Source of the DNA: an uncultured Acetatifactor sp.
Lineage (GTDB): Bacteria > Bacillota > Clostridia > Lachnospirales > Lachnospiraceae
Direction of reading: 5' to 3'
DNA length: 64,000 nt
NCBI GenBank assembly: GCA_934402315.1
Contig: CAKRTS010000008.1
Span: 61,794-125,793 of the forward strand
How positions within the stretch are numbered: the first letter of the stretch is position 1; every line of letters begins with the position of its first letter. Shown in pieces: positions 25,298 to 34,038 of the stretch. Both the position numbers and the translations under genes were made by a program. A model generated the notes under the pieces. The model made no database searches. It was not told the origin of the DNA and was given only the letters and a program-made list of their open reading frames with translations.

Positions 25298-26251
25298 TCA
25301 CCTATACTTTTCCCCGGGCTTAGGCTCCCGAATCTGTCCGCAGATCTCCTCCAGAATATCCGCCGCCGTTTTACCGTTCAGGCGCGCCTTCTGGTTTAAT
25401 CGTATCCGATGAATCCCGACATCCCCGAACGCCCGCTTGACATCTCCCGGGACAACATACTCCCGGTCATTCAGATAGGCGTAAGCTCGCGCCATTCTCC
25501 CAAGCGCCAGCGTCCCCCGCGGGCTGAAGCCCAGCTCCAGCATGGCATGCTTTCTCGTTGCATCCGCGAGCATGACCATGTAGCGGTAAATGGAATCGTG
25601 GATATAAACCTCCTCGGCTTCCGTCTGCATCCGCTGTAAATCGTTCCCGTCAGCGACCGGAAAAACAGAGTCCAGCGGCCGTTCCGTATGTCTCCGTTTC
25701 AGCAGTGCAACCTCGTCCTCCACCGCCGGATAGCCCATTGTCAGGCAGATCAGGAATCTGTCCATCTGCGCCTCCGGCAGCCTCTGCGTACCGTAAGAGC
25801 CCACCGGATTCTGGGTGGCAAGCACGATAAACGGCTTCGGAACCTGCCGCGTGACGCCGTCCACCGTGACATTTCCCTCCTCCATGACCTCGAGCAGCGC
25901 CGACTGCGTCTTCGGCGAGGTTCTGTTAATCTCATCCGCCAGCAGCAGGTTACACATGACCGCCCCGGGATGGTACTCAAACTTTCCTGTCTCCTTCCGG
26001 TACATGGAAAAGCCCGTAATATCCGAAGGCATGACATCCGGCGTAAACTGAATGCGGTTCGACATCAGACCGAAGGCCTTGGAAAACGCCATCGCCATCT
26101 CGGTCTTTCCCACTCCCGGAACATCCTCCAGCAGAACATTTCCCCTTGCCAGGATCGCCGCTGTCACCCTCTCAATGCAGTCGTCCTTCCCGACAATGAC
26201 CTTCTTCACCTCATCCATCACCAGATGCGCCTGCCTGCTCTTTGCCTCCAC
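25298..26251 (-). CDS. MoxR-family AAA+ ATPase
   Basis: The 317-residue protein has Walker A (LEDVPGVGKTEMAMAF), Walker B (LLADEINRTSPKTQSALLE), sensor 1 (FIVLATQNPVGSYG) and the MoxR-type lid with the arginine-rich LGFSPRGTLALGRMARAYA. MoxR ATPases act as chaperone-like partners of DUF58 or VWA proteins. The start is GTG at 26251 after AAGGGG. It is 25 bases from the MBL hydrolase gene, in the same leftward unit. Confidence 0.9.
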   Translation of the reverse strand: MEAKSRQAHLVMDEVKKVIVGKDDCIERVTAAILARGNVLLEDVPGVGKTEMAMAFSKAFGLMSNRIQFTPDVMPSDITGFSMYRKETGKFEYHPGAVMCNLLLADEINRTSPKTQSALLEVMEEGNVTVDGVTRQVPKPFIVLATQNPVGSYGTQRLPEAQMDRFLICLTMGYPAVEDEVALLKRRHTERPLDSVFPVADGNDLQRMQTEAEEVYIHDSIYRYMVMLADATRKHAMLELGFSPRGTLALGRMARAYAYLNDREYVVPGDVKRAFGDVGIHRIRLNQKARLNGKTAADILEEICGQIREPKPGEKYR

Positions 26252-26276
26252 CTTGCAAAATCCCCTTCCCTAATGT

Positions 26277-26936
26277 TTATCCCAGAAAGGGATTGTACTC
26301 CTTCTCATGACCGATCGTCGTGCTCCCGCCATGCCCCGGATATACCTTCGTATCATCCGGCAGGACAAACAGCCTTTCACGGACGGAGCGCACCAGCGTG
26401 CTCATGCTGCCTGTCGGAAAATCCGTCCTTCCGACGGACTCTGCAAACAAGGTGTCACCCGACAAAAGGAAGCCTGCCTCCTCGAAATAATAGCAGCAGC
26501 CTCCCGCCGTATGTCCCGGCGTTGCAATTACTTTACAGGTCATTCCGGCGATTGTGATCTCCTGTCCGTCCTTCACATAGACATCCGCATAGGTCGTGCA
26601 GGGGCGCCCCGCCTGTCTCGATACATTCTTGTCCGCATCCTGCAGGAGTACACGCTCCGCCTCATAGGCATATGCCTTCACCGGCTCTGCGTCCTCATCC
26701 GCCGCTGCATTCGCCGCATCCCGAAGCTCGTCCAGCCCCCAGATATGGTCGAAATGACCGTGCGTCAGCAGAATCCCCGCCACGCGGAAGCCGTTCTTCT
26801 GCAACGCCCTGAAAATGTTTACGCCCTGATCTGCGGGGTCAACGACAATACATTCCTCGCCGCCCTCACGATATAAAAAATAGCAGTTGGTCTGGCAGAC
26901 GCCAAGTACCATCTTTCCAATTTTAATCTGTGCCAT
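26277..26936 (-). CDS. MBL-fold metal hydrolase (GloB/YcbL-like)
   Basis: The 219-residue protein has the metallo-beta-lactamase-fold zinc motif LTHGHFDHIWG, further ligands in ATPGHTAGGCCYY and LLSGDTLF, and the final YPGHGGSTTIGHE. This pattern fits glyoxalase II-like hydrolases, which cleave S-lactoylglutathione or related thioesters. The real substrate is not determined by sequence. The ATG at 26936 follows GGGGAG. It lies between relA and MoxR, as in many clostridia. Confidence 0.85.
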   Translation of the reverse strand: MAQIKIGKMVLGVCQTNCYFLYREGGEECIVVDPADQGVNIFRALQKNGFRVAGILLTHGHFDHIWGLDELRDAANAAADEDAEPVKAYAYEAERVLLQDADKNVSRQAGRPCTTYADVYVKDGQEITIAGMTCKVIATPGHTAGGCCYYFEEAGFLLSGDTLFAESVGRTDFPTGSMSTLVRSVRERLFVLPDDTKVYPGHGGSTTIGHEKEYNPFLG

Positions 26937-26967
26937 GCATTCTCCCCTTCTGCCGGTATCTGTTTCC

Positions 26968-29280
26968 TCAGCCGGTAGTTCTCTCAATGTCGATTACACT
27001 CTCGATGCCTCTGATCTTCTCTATCACACGGTTCAGCTCTTCCCTGCTCTCAATCTCAAAGGTCGTCTGCAGCGTTGCAAGCCCCTGCTTGCTGGTTCTG
27101 GTATTCATCGTAAGGATATTGATGTTCCGCTCTGTCAGCGCTTTGGAAATATCCGCCAGCAGACCATTTCTGTTGTTTGCAAATATCTTGATCTCCGCTA
27201 CATATTTCTCCGCCTCGCCCTTGTTCTCAGGCATCTGCCATTCCGCATCGATCAGCCGTGCCCTCTCTATCTCCGGCAGGTTCATCATGTTGACGCAGTC
27301 CGTCCTGTGGATGGAAATACCGCGTCCCCTTGTGACAAAGCCGACGATCTCATCCCCGGGAACCGGCGAACAGCACTTGGAAAAACGCACGGAGAGATCG
27401 GCGATACCCTTTACGACAATACCGCTCTTCGGCTTCATCTGGGCGGGCTTTGCGCTCGCTGCTGCCCCTGCCTCCGCAATGCTGGCAAGAACCTCCTCGT
27501 TCGTCATCTCCTTCCGGTGATCCCGATCGTAAAGCTCCTGCATTCTCGTGGCGATCTGACCTTCCTTAAGCGCACCATGTCCGATTGCCGCCAGCACGGC
27601 ATCCCACTCGCGGAAGCCGTACTTGTGCATCACGGCCTCCATATATTCGGGCTTTAACAGCTCCGGCAGATTGATCGATTTCGTCTTGCAGTAGGTGGAC
27701 AATAGTTCCTTTCCCTTGACGACGTTGTCCTCCTTCAATTCTGCCTTAAACCATTGATTGATCTTATTTTTCGCCTGCGTGCTCTTGACAATATTCAGCC
27801 AGTCACGGCTCGGCCCCTTGGAATTCTGTGAGGTGATGATCTCAATCCGGTCACCGTTCTTGATTTCATAATCTATCGTTACAAGCTTTCCGTTGACCCT
27901 TGCGCCGACCATCTTGTTTCCCACCGCTGAATGAATGCTGTAAGCAAAGTCGATCGGTGTGGAACCCGCGGGCAGATTCTTTACCTCACCCGAAGGCGTA
28001 AAGCAATATACATTGTCAGAGAAAAGGTCGAGATCATTCTTTAACAGGTTCATAAACTCCCTGTTATCCGACATGTCCCTCTGCCACTCGAGGATCTGGC
28101 GCAGCCATACCAGCTTTTCCTCTTCCTGCGCCTCGACCTTCTTGCCGTCAGATGCCTCCTTATATTTCCAGTGCGCGGCAATACCGTATTCAGCCGCCTT
28201 GTGCATCTCAAAGGTACGGATCTGTACCTCAAAGGGCTGTCCGGTGCTGCCGATCAGCGTCGTGTGCAGCGACTGGTACATATTTGCCTTCGGCATTGCA
28301 ATATAATCCTTAAAACGTCCCGGGATCGGCTTATACATCTCATGGATCACTCCGAGCGCGGCATAGCAGTCCTTCACCGTGTCCACGATAATACGCACGG
28401 CGAACAGGTCATAGATCTGGTCGAGCGTCTTATTCTGGTTCTTCATCTTCTTATAGATGCTGAAAAAGTGCTTTACACGGCCATCGACCTTCGCCTTGAT
28501 CCCCGCCTTGGCAATGTGCTCGCTGACCTCGTCAACGATCCCCTGAATGTACTGCTCTCTGGCGCTCTTGCGCATGGCGATCTGGTTTACCAGATCATAA
28601 TAAACATCCGGCTCCAGATATTTTAACGACAGATCATCCAGCTCGATCTTAATCTTGCTGATACCGAGTCTCTGCGCGATCGGACAATAAATTTCAAGTG
28701 TCTCCCTCGCAATCCGCTGCTGGCTCTCCGGGGTTTTGTATTTCAGGGTGCGCATGTTGTGCAGTCTGTCGGCAAGCTTGATCATGATGACGCGGATATC
28801 CTTCGCCATGGCAAGGAACATCTTCCGCAGATTCTCCGCCTGCATCTCCAGTTTTTCATCGGACTGATCCATGCCCGGCGTGGACAGCGGAATTTTCTCC
28901 AGCTTTGTCACACCGTCGACGAGCAGAGCGACATCCTCGCCGAACTCCCGGCGCAGATCGTCCTCCGTCATGGCGGTGTCCTCGACCACGTCATGCAAAA
29001 GTCCCGCAACGATGGTCTCCTTATCCAGCTCCAGATCAGCCAGTATAATCGCCACATTCAGCGGGTGGATGATATAGGGCTCACCGGATTTCCTGAACTG
29101 GTTCTTATGTGCCTCAGCTGCCGCCCGGTATGCCTTCTCGATCATGGAAATGTCGTCGCTCGGATGATATTTCCGCACACGCTGAATAAGCTCCTGATAC
29201 AGGTCATCGGGATTTCTGAATTCCTGAGATTCACTTATTCTGTCGTCCTCAAAGACAACCTCATTCTTTTCCTCTGCCAT
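26968..29280 (-). CDS. relA: Bifunctional (p)ppGpp synthetase/hydrolase
   Basis: The 770-residue Rel protein has an intact HD hydrolase domain (GLLHDVVEDTAMT, KLADRLHNMRTLKYK) and a synthetase domain (GRFKDYIAMPKANMYQSLH). A TGS domain (VYCFTPSGEVKNLPAG) and a C-terminal ACT domain follow. Both catalytic centres look complete, so it should make and destroy (p)ppGpp. Downstream of apt with a 45-base gap, this is the common Firmicute apt-relA order, linking purine salvage to the stringent response. Confidence 0.93.
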   Translation of the reverse strand: MAEEKNEVVFEDDRISESQEFRNPDDLYQELIQRVRKYHPSDDISMIEKAYRAAAEAHKNQFRKSGEPYIIHPLNVAIILADLELDKETIVAGLLHDVVEDTAMTEDDLRREFGEDVALLVDGVTKLEKIPLSTPGMDQSDEKLEMQAENLRKMFLAMAKDIRVIMIKLADRLHNMRTLKYKTPESQQRIARETLEIYCPIAQRLGISKIKIELDDLSLKYLEPDVYYDLVNQIAMRKSAREQYIQGIVDEVSEHIAKAGIKAKVDGRVKHFFSIYKKMKNQNKTLDQIYDLFAVRIIVDTVKDCYAALGVIHEMYKPIPGRFKDYIAMPKANMYQSLHTTLIGSTGQPFEVQIRTFEMHKAAEYGIAAHWKYKEASDGKKVEAQEEEKLVWLRQILEWQRDMSDNREFMNLLKNDLDLFSDNVYCFTPSGEVKNLPAGSTPIDFAYSIHSAVGNKMVGARVNGKLVTIDYEIKNGDRIEIITSQNSKGPSRDWLNIVKSTQAKNKINQWFKAELKEDNVVKGKELLSTYCKTKSINLPELLKPEYMEAVMHKYGFREWDAVLAAIGHGALKEGQIATRMQELYDRDHRKEMTNEEVLASIAEAGAAASAKPAQMKPKSGIVVKGIADLSVRFSKCCSPVPGDEIVGFVTRGRGISIHRTDCVNMMNLPEIERARLIDAEWQMPENKGEAEKYVAEIKIFANNRNGLLADISKALTERNINILTMNTRTSKQGLATLQTTFEIESREELNRVIEKIRGIESVIDIERTTG

Positions 29281-29325
29281 AGCTGTCCCACGCTCTCATT
29301 GTCTGCTATACGTTCTTATGTTTAC

Positions 29326-29850
29326 TTATTTACCGGAATAGCAGATTGCAGACTCCAGACGGTAGCCTGCCAGTCTCTCTCTGCCCTTTAAGCCTGCCAG
29401 TTCGATCAGAACCACAACGCCGACAACCACGCCGCCGAGCTCCTCGATCAGCTTAATCATCGCCTCTGTGGTACCGCCCGTAGCGATCAGATCGTCCACG
29501 ATCAATACCTTCTGTCCGGGTTTGATGCTGTCCTTGTGCATCTCGATGGTAGCCTTTCCATATTCCAGATCATAGGAGGTGGACACGGTCTCCCTCGGGA
29601 GCTTTCCTGCCTTGCGGATCAGGACAAAGGGCTTTTTATTGTTATAGGCGATCGGTGTTCCGAATATAAACCCTCTGGACTCCGGTCCTACGACCACATC
29701 ATAATCAAGATCCTTGATCTTATCCTGCATGGTGTCGATGGCAAGCTGCAGTCCGTCCGCATCCTGCAATACACTTGTCACATCCCGGAAAATAATTCCC
29801 TTCTCAGGAAAATCCGGTATACTCACTACATATTCTTCCAGCTTCTTCAT
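29326..29850 (-). CDS. apt: Adenine phosphoribosyltransferase
   Basis: The 174-residue enzyme has the normal Apt length. It has the PRPP-binding motif KVLIVDDLIATGGTTEAM, the N-terminal SIPDFPEKGIIFRDVT and the VVGPESRGFIFG loop. It converts adenine and PRPP to AMP. AAGAGG precedes the ATG. It heads the apt-relA-MBL-MoxR-DUF58-transglutaminase series. Confidence 0.95.
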   Translation of the reverse strand: MKKLEEYVVSIPDFPEKGIIFRDVTSVLQDADGLQLAIDTMQDKIKDLDYDVVVGPESRGFIFGTPIAYNNKKPFVLIRKAGKLPRETVSTSYDLEYGKATIEMHKDSIKPGQKVLIVDDLIATGGTTEAMIKLIEELGGVVVGVVVLIELAGLKGRERLAGYRLESAICYSGK

Positions 29851-29891
29851 AACCTATATCCTCTTTTCTTGTGTTTTATTATAAATGCTAA

Positions 29892-29912
29892 GGCTCTTCT
29901 TGTCAAAAAGCC
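29892..29912 (-). terminator. Weak terminator after HdeD-like gene
   Basis: GGCTTTTT and AGAAGAGCC can pair (with G-T pairs) on the minus strand just after the HdeD-like gene, but the following T tract is poor. It may only partly separate that gene from apt. Confidence 0.35.
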
Positions 29913-29926
29913 CTGTTTTTCCATTC

Positions 29927-30544
29927 TCAGTTGTCCGCATTCTCCCCCGCAGAGCCTGCGATCTCCGTGTAGGTGCTGTCAACCGCAGTCATCTCCTGCA
30001 CATATTTCTTGATCTTTGCCGCAAGGTAGACCGTCACGACGCAGTCCGTCACGCCGCTGAAAACGAGACCAAGTCCGAGAATCCTGAACAGCAGGACGCC
30101 CCACTGAAAAGGATTGCACATCAGCAGAATGCCGAGTGCGATATTGACCAACGCGAAAATCAGCATAACGACCCAGTTTCCGTATTCCATGCGCTTCATG
30201 TCGATCACACTCTGGAGCTTTCCGCAGCCGCTTATCAGCACGAGCACGCCCAGCATAAAGGGAATGGCGGCAATGATAAACTCTATCTTATTCAGCACCA
30301 GAATGCCCGCCACGATACCGATCAGACCATGCAGGAAATCATTGTGGTAATAACTCTGATGCGCATCCCGGAGCAGATAGCTTATCATGGATACCGCGCC
30401 CGCCACGATCAGTACCACGCCGAGCAGATAACCGAGCACCTTCTGCATGGTCTCCGGAACGATCAGTGCGACAAGCCCAAGCAGTATATAAAGAATTCCG
30501 GTCAGCAGCGCATCCCACTTCATCTCTTTAAAAAATTTCTTCAT
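29927..30544 (-). CDS. HdeD/DUF308-family membrane protein
   Basis: The 205-residue protein has six predicted membrane helices in three pairs, with short loops and Gly-rich turns (LLGLVALIVPETMQKVLGYL). This is the DUF308/HdeD pattern. I prefer the ATG at 30544 because GGAGG is eight bases upstream, against two for the ATG at 30550. Relatives are linked to acid stress in enterobacteria; the role in Firmicutes is unclear. Confidence 0.8.
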   Translation of the reverse strand: MKKFFKEMKWDALLTGILYILLGLVALIVPETMQKVLGYLLGVVLIVAGAVSMISYLLRDAHQSYYHNDFLHGLIGIVAGILVLNKIEFIIAAIPFMLGVLVLISGCGKLQSVIDMKRMEYGNWVVMLIFALVNIALGILLMCNPFQWGVLLFRILGLGLVFSGVTDCVVTVYLAAKIKKYVQEMTAVDSTYTEIAGSAGENADN

Positions 30545-30563
30545 GAGCATAACCTCCTTCTAA

Positions 30564-30596
30564 ACCAAAACAGGACTCTTTTGTCAAAAAGAGTCC
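30564..30596 (-). terminator. Terminator after SEC-C gene
   Basis: On the minus strand GGACTC and GAGTCC form the base of a stem with A/T-rich upper pairs and a short loop, followed by TGTTTTGG. It lies 18 bases after the SEC-C gene stop. Confidence 0.65.
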
Positions 30597-30613
30597 TTGT
30601 AGCCGGTTCCTGC

Positions 30614-31117
30614 TTACTTTCTGCCGCAGCACTTCTTATATTTTTTGCCGCTTCCGCAAGGACAGGGATCATTGGGATATATCTTTGCTTCCTTTACGAT
30701 CGTTGTAGAAGACTTCTGCTCCTTGTAGAGAGCCTTCCTCGTCTCCTCGTCGAAAATATCGTTCCACTCCTCCAGATTATACAGCCAGTCAGCCTCTGCC
30801 GCCACCATGTTCTTATAGAGCAGCGCCTTGTCGAAGCCGAGATTGACCTCTGTGTCCTCCTCCATCTCCTCGATGGGGTTCTTCTCAACAAGGCTGTCAT
30901 TGATACCGTCAAGAAATCCTGTCATGGTAAGGACAGGAACCTTGAACCTGTCGGCAAGCTCTCTCACCGTTCCCTTTACCACCTCGCCGGGATTCTTCAG
31001 GAGCTGTGCGTAAATTTCCTTCTCTGTCTGGAAATAGGCGCCCCATATTTTCTGCAGCTGAGCCTGTCCGACCGACTCATCATAAGCTACTTTCTTCCAT
31101 TCATCCAACAATGCCAT
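30614..31117 (-). CDS. SEC-C motif protein
   Basis: The 167-residue protein is mainly helical and ends in a SEC-C zinc motif ([20 protein letters not shown]), the same C-x-C-x8-C-C finger found at the SecA C-terminus. In SecA it binds SecB and ribosomes; in free-standing proteins its role is unknown. The ATG at 31117 follows AAGGTGG. It is a common single-gene family in Lachnospiraceae. Confidence 0.85.
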   Translation of the reverse strand: MALLDEWKKVAYDESVGQAQLQKIWGAYFQTEKEIYAQLLKNPGEVVKGTVRELADRFKVPVLTMTGFLDGINDSLVEKNPIEEMEEDTEVNLGFDKALLYKNMVAAEADWLYNLEEWNDIFDEETRKALYKEQKSSTTIVKEAKIYPNDPCPCGSGKKYKKCCGRK

Positions 31118-31287
31118 AAAAAATACCACCTTTTTCTTATTCGGAATTAAATACCATGCTCATAAGTATATACCAGATTGTCCCTAAAAACAATAAAAAA
31201 TTGTGTATAAATTCTTTTTCGCGGGCAATACTTTATTTTGTCAAGGAACCCCCTCCTTTGATTTTCAATCCTCCCCTTTTATAAGGC

Positions 31288-31317
31288 CCCCGGACTTGGG
31301 ACACCCCTTGTCCGGGG
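31288..31317. other. GC-rich hairpin upstream of small membrane gene
   Basis: CCCCGGAC (31288-31295) pairs with GTCCGGGG (31310-31317) around 14 bases. It is just before the promoter of the small membrane protein and has no T run on the minus strand, so I do not call it a terminator. Confidence 0.4.
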
Positions 31318-31320
31318 ACT

Positions 31321-31349
31321 TTGACTTTTCGGCTGTATAATGCTATGAT
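31321..31349 (+). promoter_or_regulatory. Promoter of small membrane protein gene
   Basis: TTGACT (31321-31326) and TATGAT (31344-31349) are 17 bases apart, about 33 bases before the start codon. Confidence 0.65.
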
Positions 31350-31381
31350 AAGGAAAAGTCCAACGAAGGCGAGGCATTTCC

Positions 31382-31660
31382 ATGAGCAAGAACAAAGCAT
31401 CCAAAAAAGTACCGTCTAAGCAGATCGTTGCCATCATCGGCATCATCCTGCTGGTTCTGATGTATCTGGTGACCCTGATCGTGGCTATTTTTGATACCTC
31501 CGCCTCCGGCAGCCTGTTCAAAATGTGCCTGTTCGCCACGATCGCCATTCCCTTCCTCATCTGGATCTATATCTGGCTCTACGGCAGACTGACAAACAGA
31601 CATACCATCGCCGATCTCGACATCGGCGGCAGAAAGGACACCGGCGAAGACAAGCCCTGA
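31382..31660 (+). CDS. Small two-helix membrane protein
   Basis: The 92-residue protein has a basic N-terminus (MSKNKASKKVPSKQ), two membrane helices (about 15-38 and 45-68) and a charged tail. I do not recognise a named family. Its own promoter and GCGAGG site support expression. It is the only rightward gene in this part of the window. Confidence 0.7.
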   Translation: MSKNKASKKVPSKQIVAIIGIILLVLMYLVTLIVAIFDTSASGSLFKMCLFATIAIPFLIWIYIWLYGRLTNRHTIADLDIGGRKDTGEDKP

Positions 31661-31676
31661 CGTTTCTTCCCCTTTG

Positions 31677-32561
31677 TCATACTCCCATGATGTGCAACAG
31701 CTTTTCCGCAGCGGCGGACAGCGGCGTCCGGTTGTTTCTCACAACGCAGAAGCTTCTCTTCGGAAGCAGCTTGTTAAAGCGCAGCTCAAACAGCCGCCCC
31801 GACTCCAGCGCATCCCTTGCGAAATCACGCACAACACATCCTACTCCTAAGCTCCGCAGAGCAAACTGCACGATCATATCACTGGTCGCAAGCTCGAATT
31901 CCGGTTGGAGGATGACTCCGTTTTTCCCCAGATATTCGTCCATATGATTTCTCGCGCTGGTATTTTTCTCGAGAACGATCATCGGCAGCTTCTCCAGCTC
32001 CTGAAAATCCAGCGTCCTGTTCTTATAGGAGATAAAGCGTCTTCCCGCGACGAAGACGTCCTCGATCTCCCGCACTGGGCTGACTTCAATCTCCGGCAGC
32101 TTCTCAAACGGCGTGCTGACGACACCAAAATCGAGTCTGCCGCTCTGTAACGTCTCCAGCGTCTCCGGTGTCGGGCCGTTTGTGACGATCACCTTGATAT
32201 CGGGGTAGCTCTCATGAAATTTTTCCAGAAACGGCAGCAGATAGAACCGCAGAGTCATGTCGCTGGCGCCGATCCTGACCTCTCCCAGCTCCAGATTCCG
32301 CATCTGTCTCACCTTCTCCACACCCTGCTCAATCTGCTCATATCCCTTCGATACATAAGAGAACAAAAGCTCGCCCTCCGCCGTGAGCTTCATTCCCCTC
32401 GAGGCTCTGCAAAAAAGCGAAACGCCGAGACTTCTCTCCAGCTGTCTCAGCGACTGGCTCACCGCAGGCTGCGAAATAGAAAGCAGAGCGGCAGCCCCTG
32501 TCACGCTGCCGCTCTTTGCCGTATAGTAAAATACTTTAAAATATTCAAGATTACCTGTCAT
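31677..32561 (-). CDS. LysR-family transcriptional regulator
   Basis: The 294-residue protein has the LysR winged helix (FKVFYYTAKSGSVTGAAALL, SISQPAVSQSLRQLERSLGV) and a two-lobed substrate-binding domain. The family usually activates a divergent gene in response to a small metabolite. Here no divergent target is present. It follows purA on the same strand and is convergent with the small membrane gene, so the target is not evident. Confidence 0.88.
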   Translation of the reverse strand: MTGNLEYFKVFYYTAKSGSVTGAAALLSISQPAVSQSLRQLERSLGVSLFCRASRGMKLTAEGELLFSYVSKGYEQIEQGVEKVRQMRNLELGEVRIGASDMTLRFYLLPFLEKFHESYPDIKVIVTNGPTPETLETLQSGRLDFGVVSTPFEKLPEIEVSPVREIEDVFVAGRRFISYKNRTLDFQELEKLPMIVLEKNTSARNHMDEYLGKNGVILQPEFELATSDMIVQFALRSLGVGCVVRDFARDALESGRLFELRFNKLLPKRSFCVVRNNRTPLSAAAEKLLHIMGV

Positions 32562-32593
32562 ATTTTACACCGTTTCTCCGCAATCTATACTTT

Positions 32594-33886
32594 TTATTTC
32601 TTTAATGCGCTCTCACGATAGATAATATCATCTCTTCCGGGGCCGTTGCTGACCATTGTGATCGGATATCCGATCTGGCTCTCGATAAACTCGATGTAGT
32701 TGCGGCAGTTTTCCGGTAATTCCTCATACTTCCGGATGCCGCGGATCTCGCACTTCCAGCCCGGCAGGCTCTTCAGAACGGGCTTTGCCTTCTCCAGCTT
32801 CGCAGTCACGGGGAACTCCGTTGTCACCTCGCCGTCAATATCGTAGCCGACGCAGACCGGAATCTCATCCAGATAGCCCAGCACATCCAGAACCGTGAAT
32901 GCCACATCCGTGGTTCCCTGTAATCTGCAGCCGTACTTGGATGCCACACAGTCAAACCAGCCGACACGTCTGGGACGTCCGGTGGTTGCTCCGTACTCTC
33001 CGCCGTCGCCGCCTCTGTGTCTTAGCTCTTCCGCCGCATCGCCGAACAGTTCGGACACGAACGCACCTGCGCCTACTGCGGAGGAATATGCCTTGCAGAC
33101 TGTCACGATCTGTTTGATCTCATAAGGAGGAAGTCCCGCGCCGATCGCACCGTATGCCGCCAGTGTGGAGGAAGAGGTAACCATCGGGTAGATGCCGTGA
33201 TCGGGATCCTTCAGGGTTCCCAGCTGTCCCTCCAGCAGAACCGTCTTGCCTTCCTTCAGGGCGCTGTCAAGGAATTTGGAGACATCCGCCACATAGGGTG
33301 CAACCATATCCCTGTACTCATGTAAGGTATTTAACAACTCCTTGGGATCGATGAGCGGCTTGTGATACAGATGCTCCAGAAGCACATTCTTCATCTCACA
33401 GATGCGCTCTACCTTCTCCTGCAGAAGCTCCTCGTCGAAAAGCTCGCTTACCTGGAAGCCGATCTTCGCATATTTATCGGAATAGAAAGGAGCAATACCG
33501 GACTTGGTCGATCCGAAGGATTTACCTCCCAGTCTCTCCTCTTCGTACTGATCAAATAAAATATGGTAAGGCATAACGATCTGCGCCCTGTTGGACACCA
33601 TGATCTTCGGTGCGGGGACATTTCTGTCAACGATCGACTGGATCTCCTTGAACAGAAGCGGAATATTCAGCGCCACGCCGTTTCCGATCACGTTTGTCGT
33701 ATGACCGTAGAAAACGCCGGACGGAAGCGTATGCAGCGCAAACTTTCCATAGTTGTTCACAATGGTATGTCCCGCGTTGGCGCCGCCCTGAAAACGAACG
33801 ATAATGTCCGCCTCCTGCGCCATCATATCAGTGATCTTTCCCTTTCCCTCGTCGCCCCAGTTGGCTCCCACGATTGCCTTAACCAT
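32594..33886 (-). CDS. purA: Adenylosuccinate synthetase
   Basis: The 430-residue enzyme joins IMP and aspartate using GTP, the first step to AMP. Signatures are the N-terminal GTP loop GANWGDEGKGKITD, the RFQGGANAGHTIV segment, and GATTGRPRRVGWFD with the conserved Arg residues. GGAGG lies six bases before the ATG at 33886. It has its own promoter and a hairpin leader. The purB gene for the second step lies 5 kb away in the purF-purB pair. Confidence 0.95.
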   Translation of the reverse strand: MVKAIVGANWGDEGKGKITDMMAQEADIIVRFQGGANAGHTIVNNYGKFALHTLPSGVFYGHTTNVIGNGVALNIPLLFKEIQSIVDRNVPAPKIMVSNRAQIVMPYHILFDQYEEERLGGKSFGSTKSGIAPFYSDKYAKIGFQVSELFDEELLQEKVERICEMKNVLLEHLYHKPLIDPKELLNTLHEYRDMVAPYVADVSKFLDSALKEGKTVLLEGQLGTLKDPDHGIYPMVTSSSTLAAYGAIGAGLPPYEIKQIVTVCKAYSSAVGAGAFVSELFGDAAEELRHRGGDGGEYGATTGRPRRVGWFDCVASKYGCRLQGTTDVAFTVLDVLGYLDEIPVCVGYDIDGEVTTEFPVTAKLEKAKPVLKSLPGWKCEIRGIRKYEELPENCRNYIEFIESQIGYPITMVSNGPGRDDIIYRESALKK

Positions 33887-33935
33887 ATTTTTCCTCCATT
33901 CCCCGCCATACATAGGACGGGCTATGCATAATCAG

Positions 33936-34010
33936 GCGGACGAAAAGCATCACTTCCCGTCCGCTGTTCCTTTCGTATTATACTATAAGCCTTTCCATAA
34001 GTAAAATCAA
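33936..34010 (-). promoter_or_regulatory. purA promoter and leader hairpin
   Basis: TTGATT (34010-34005) and TATAGT (33987-33982) are 17 bases apart on the minus strand. In the leader GCGGACG (33936-33942) and CGTCCGC (33958-33964) form a hairpin about 50 bases before the start codon. No T run follows, so an attenuator is not shown. Confidence 0.55.
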
Positions 34011-34038
34011 TAAATTTTATATCTTTTATAATCATTTC

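Noticed and set aside
29885..31150. A 421-codon rightward frame over the HdeD-like and SEC-C genes
   Set aside because: Antisense to two good genes with their own ribosome sites and a terminator.
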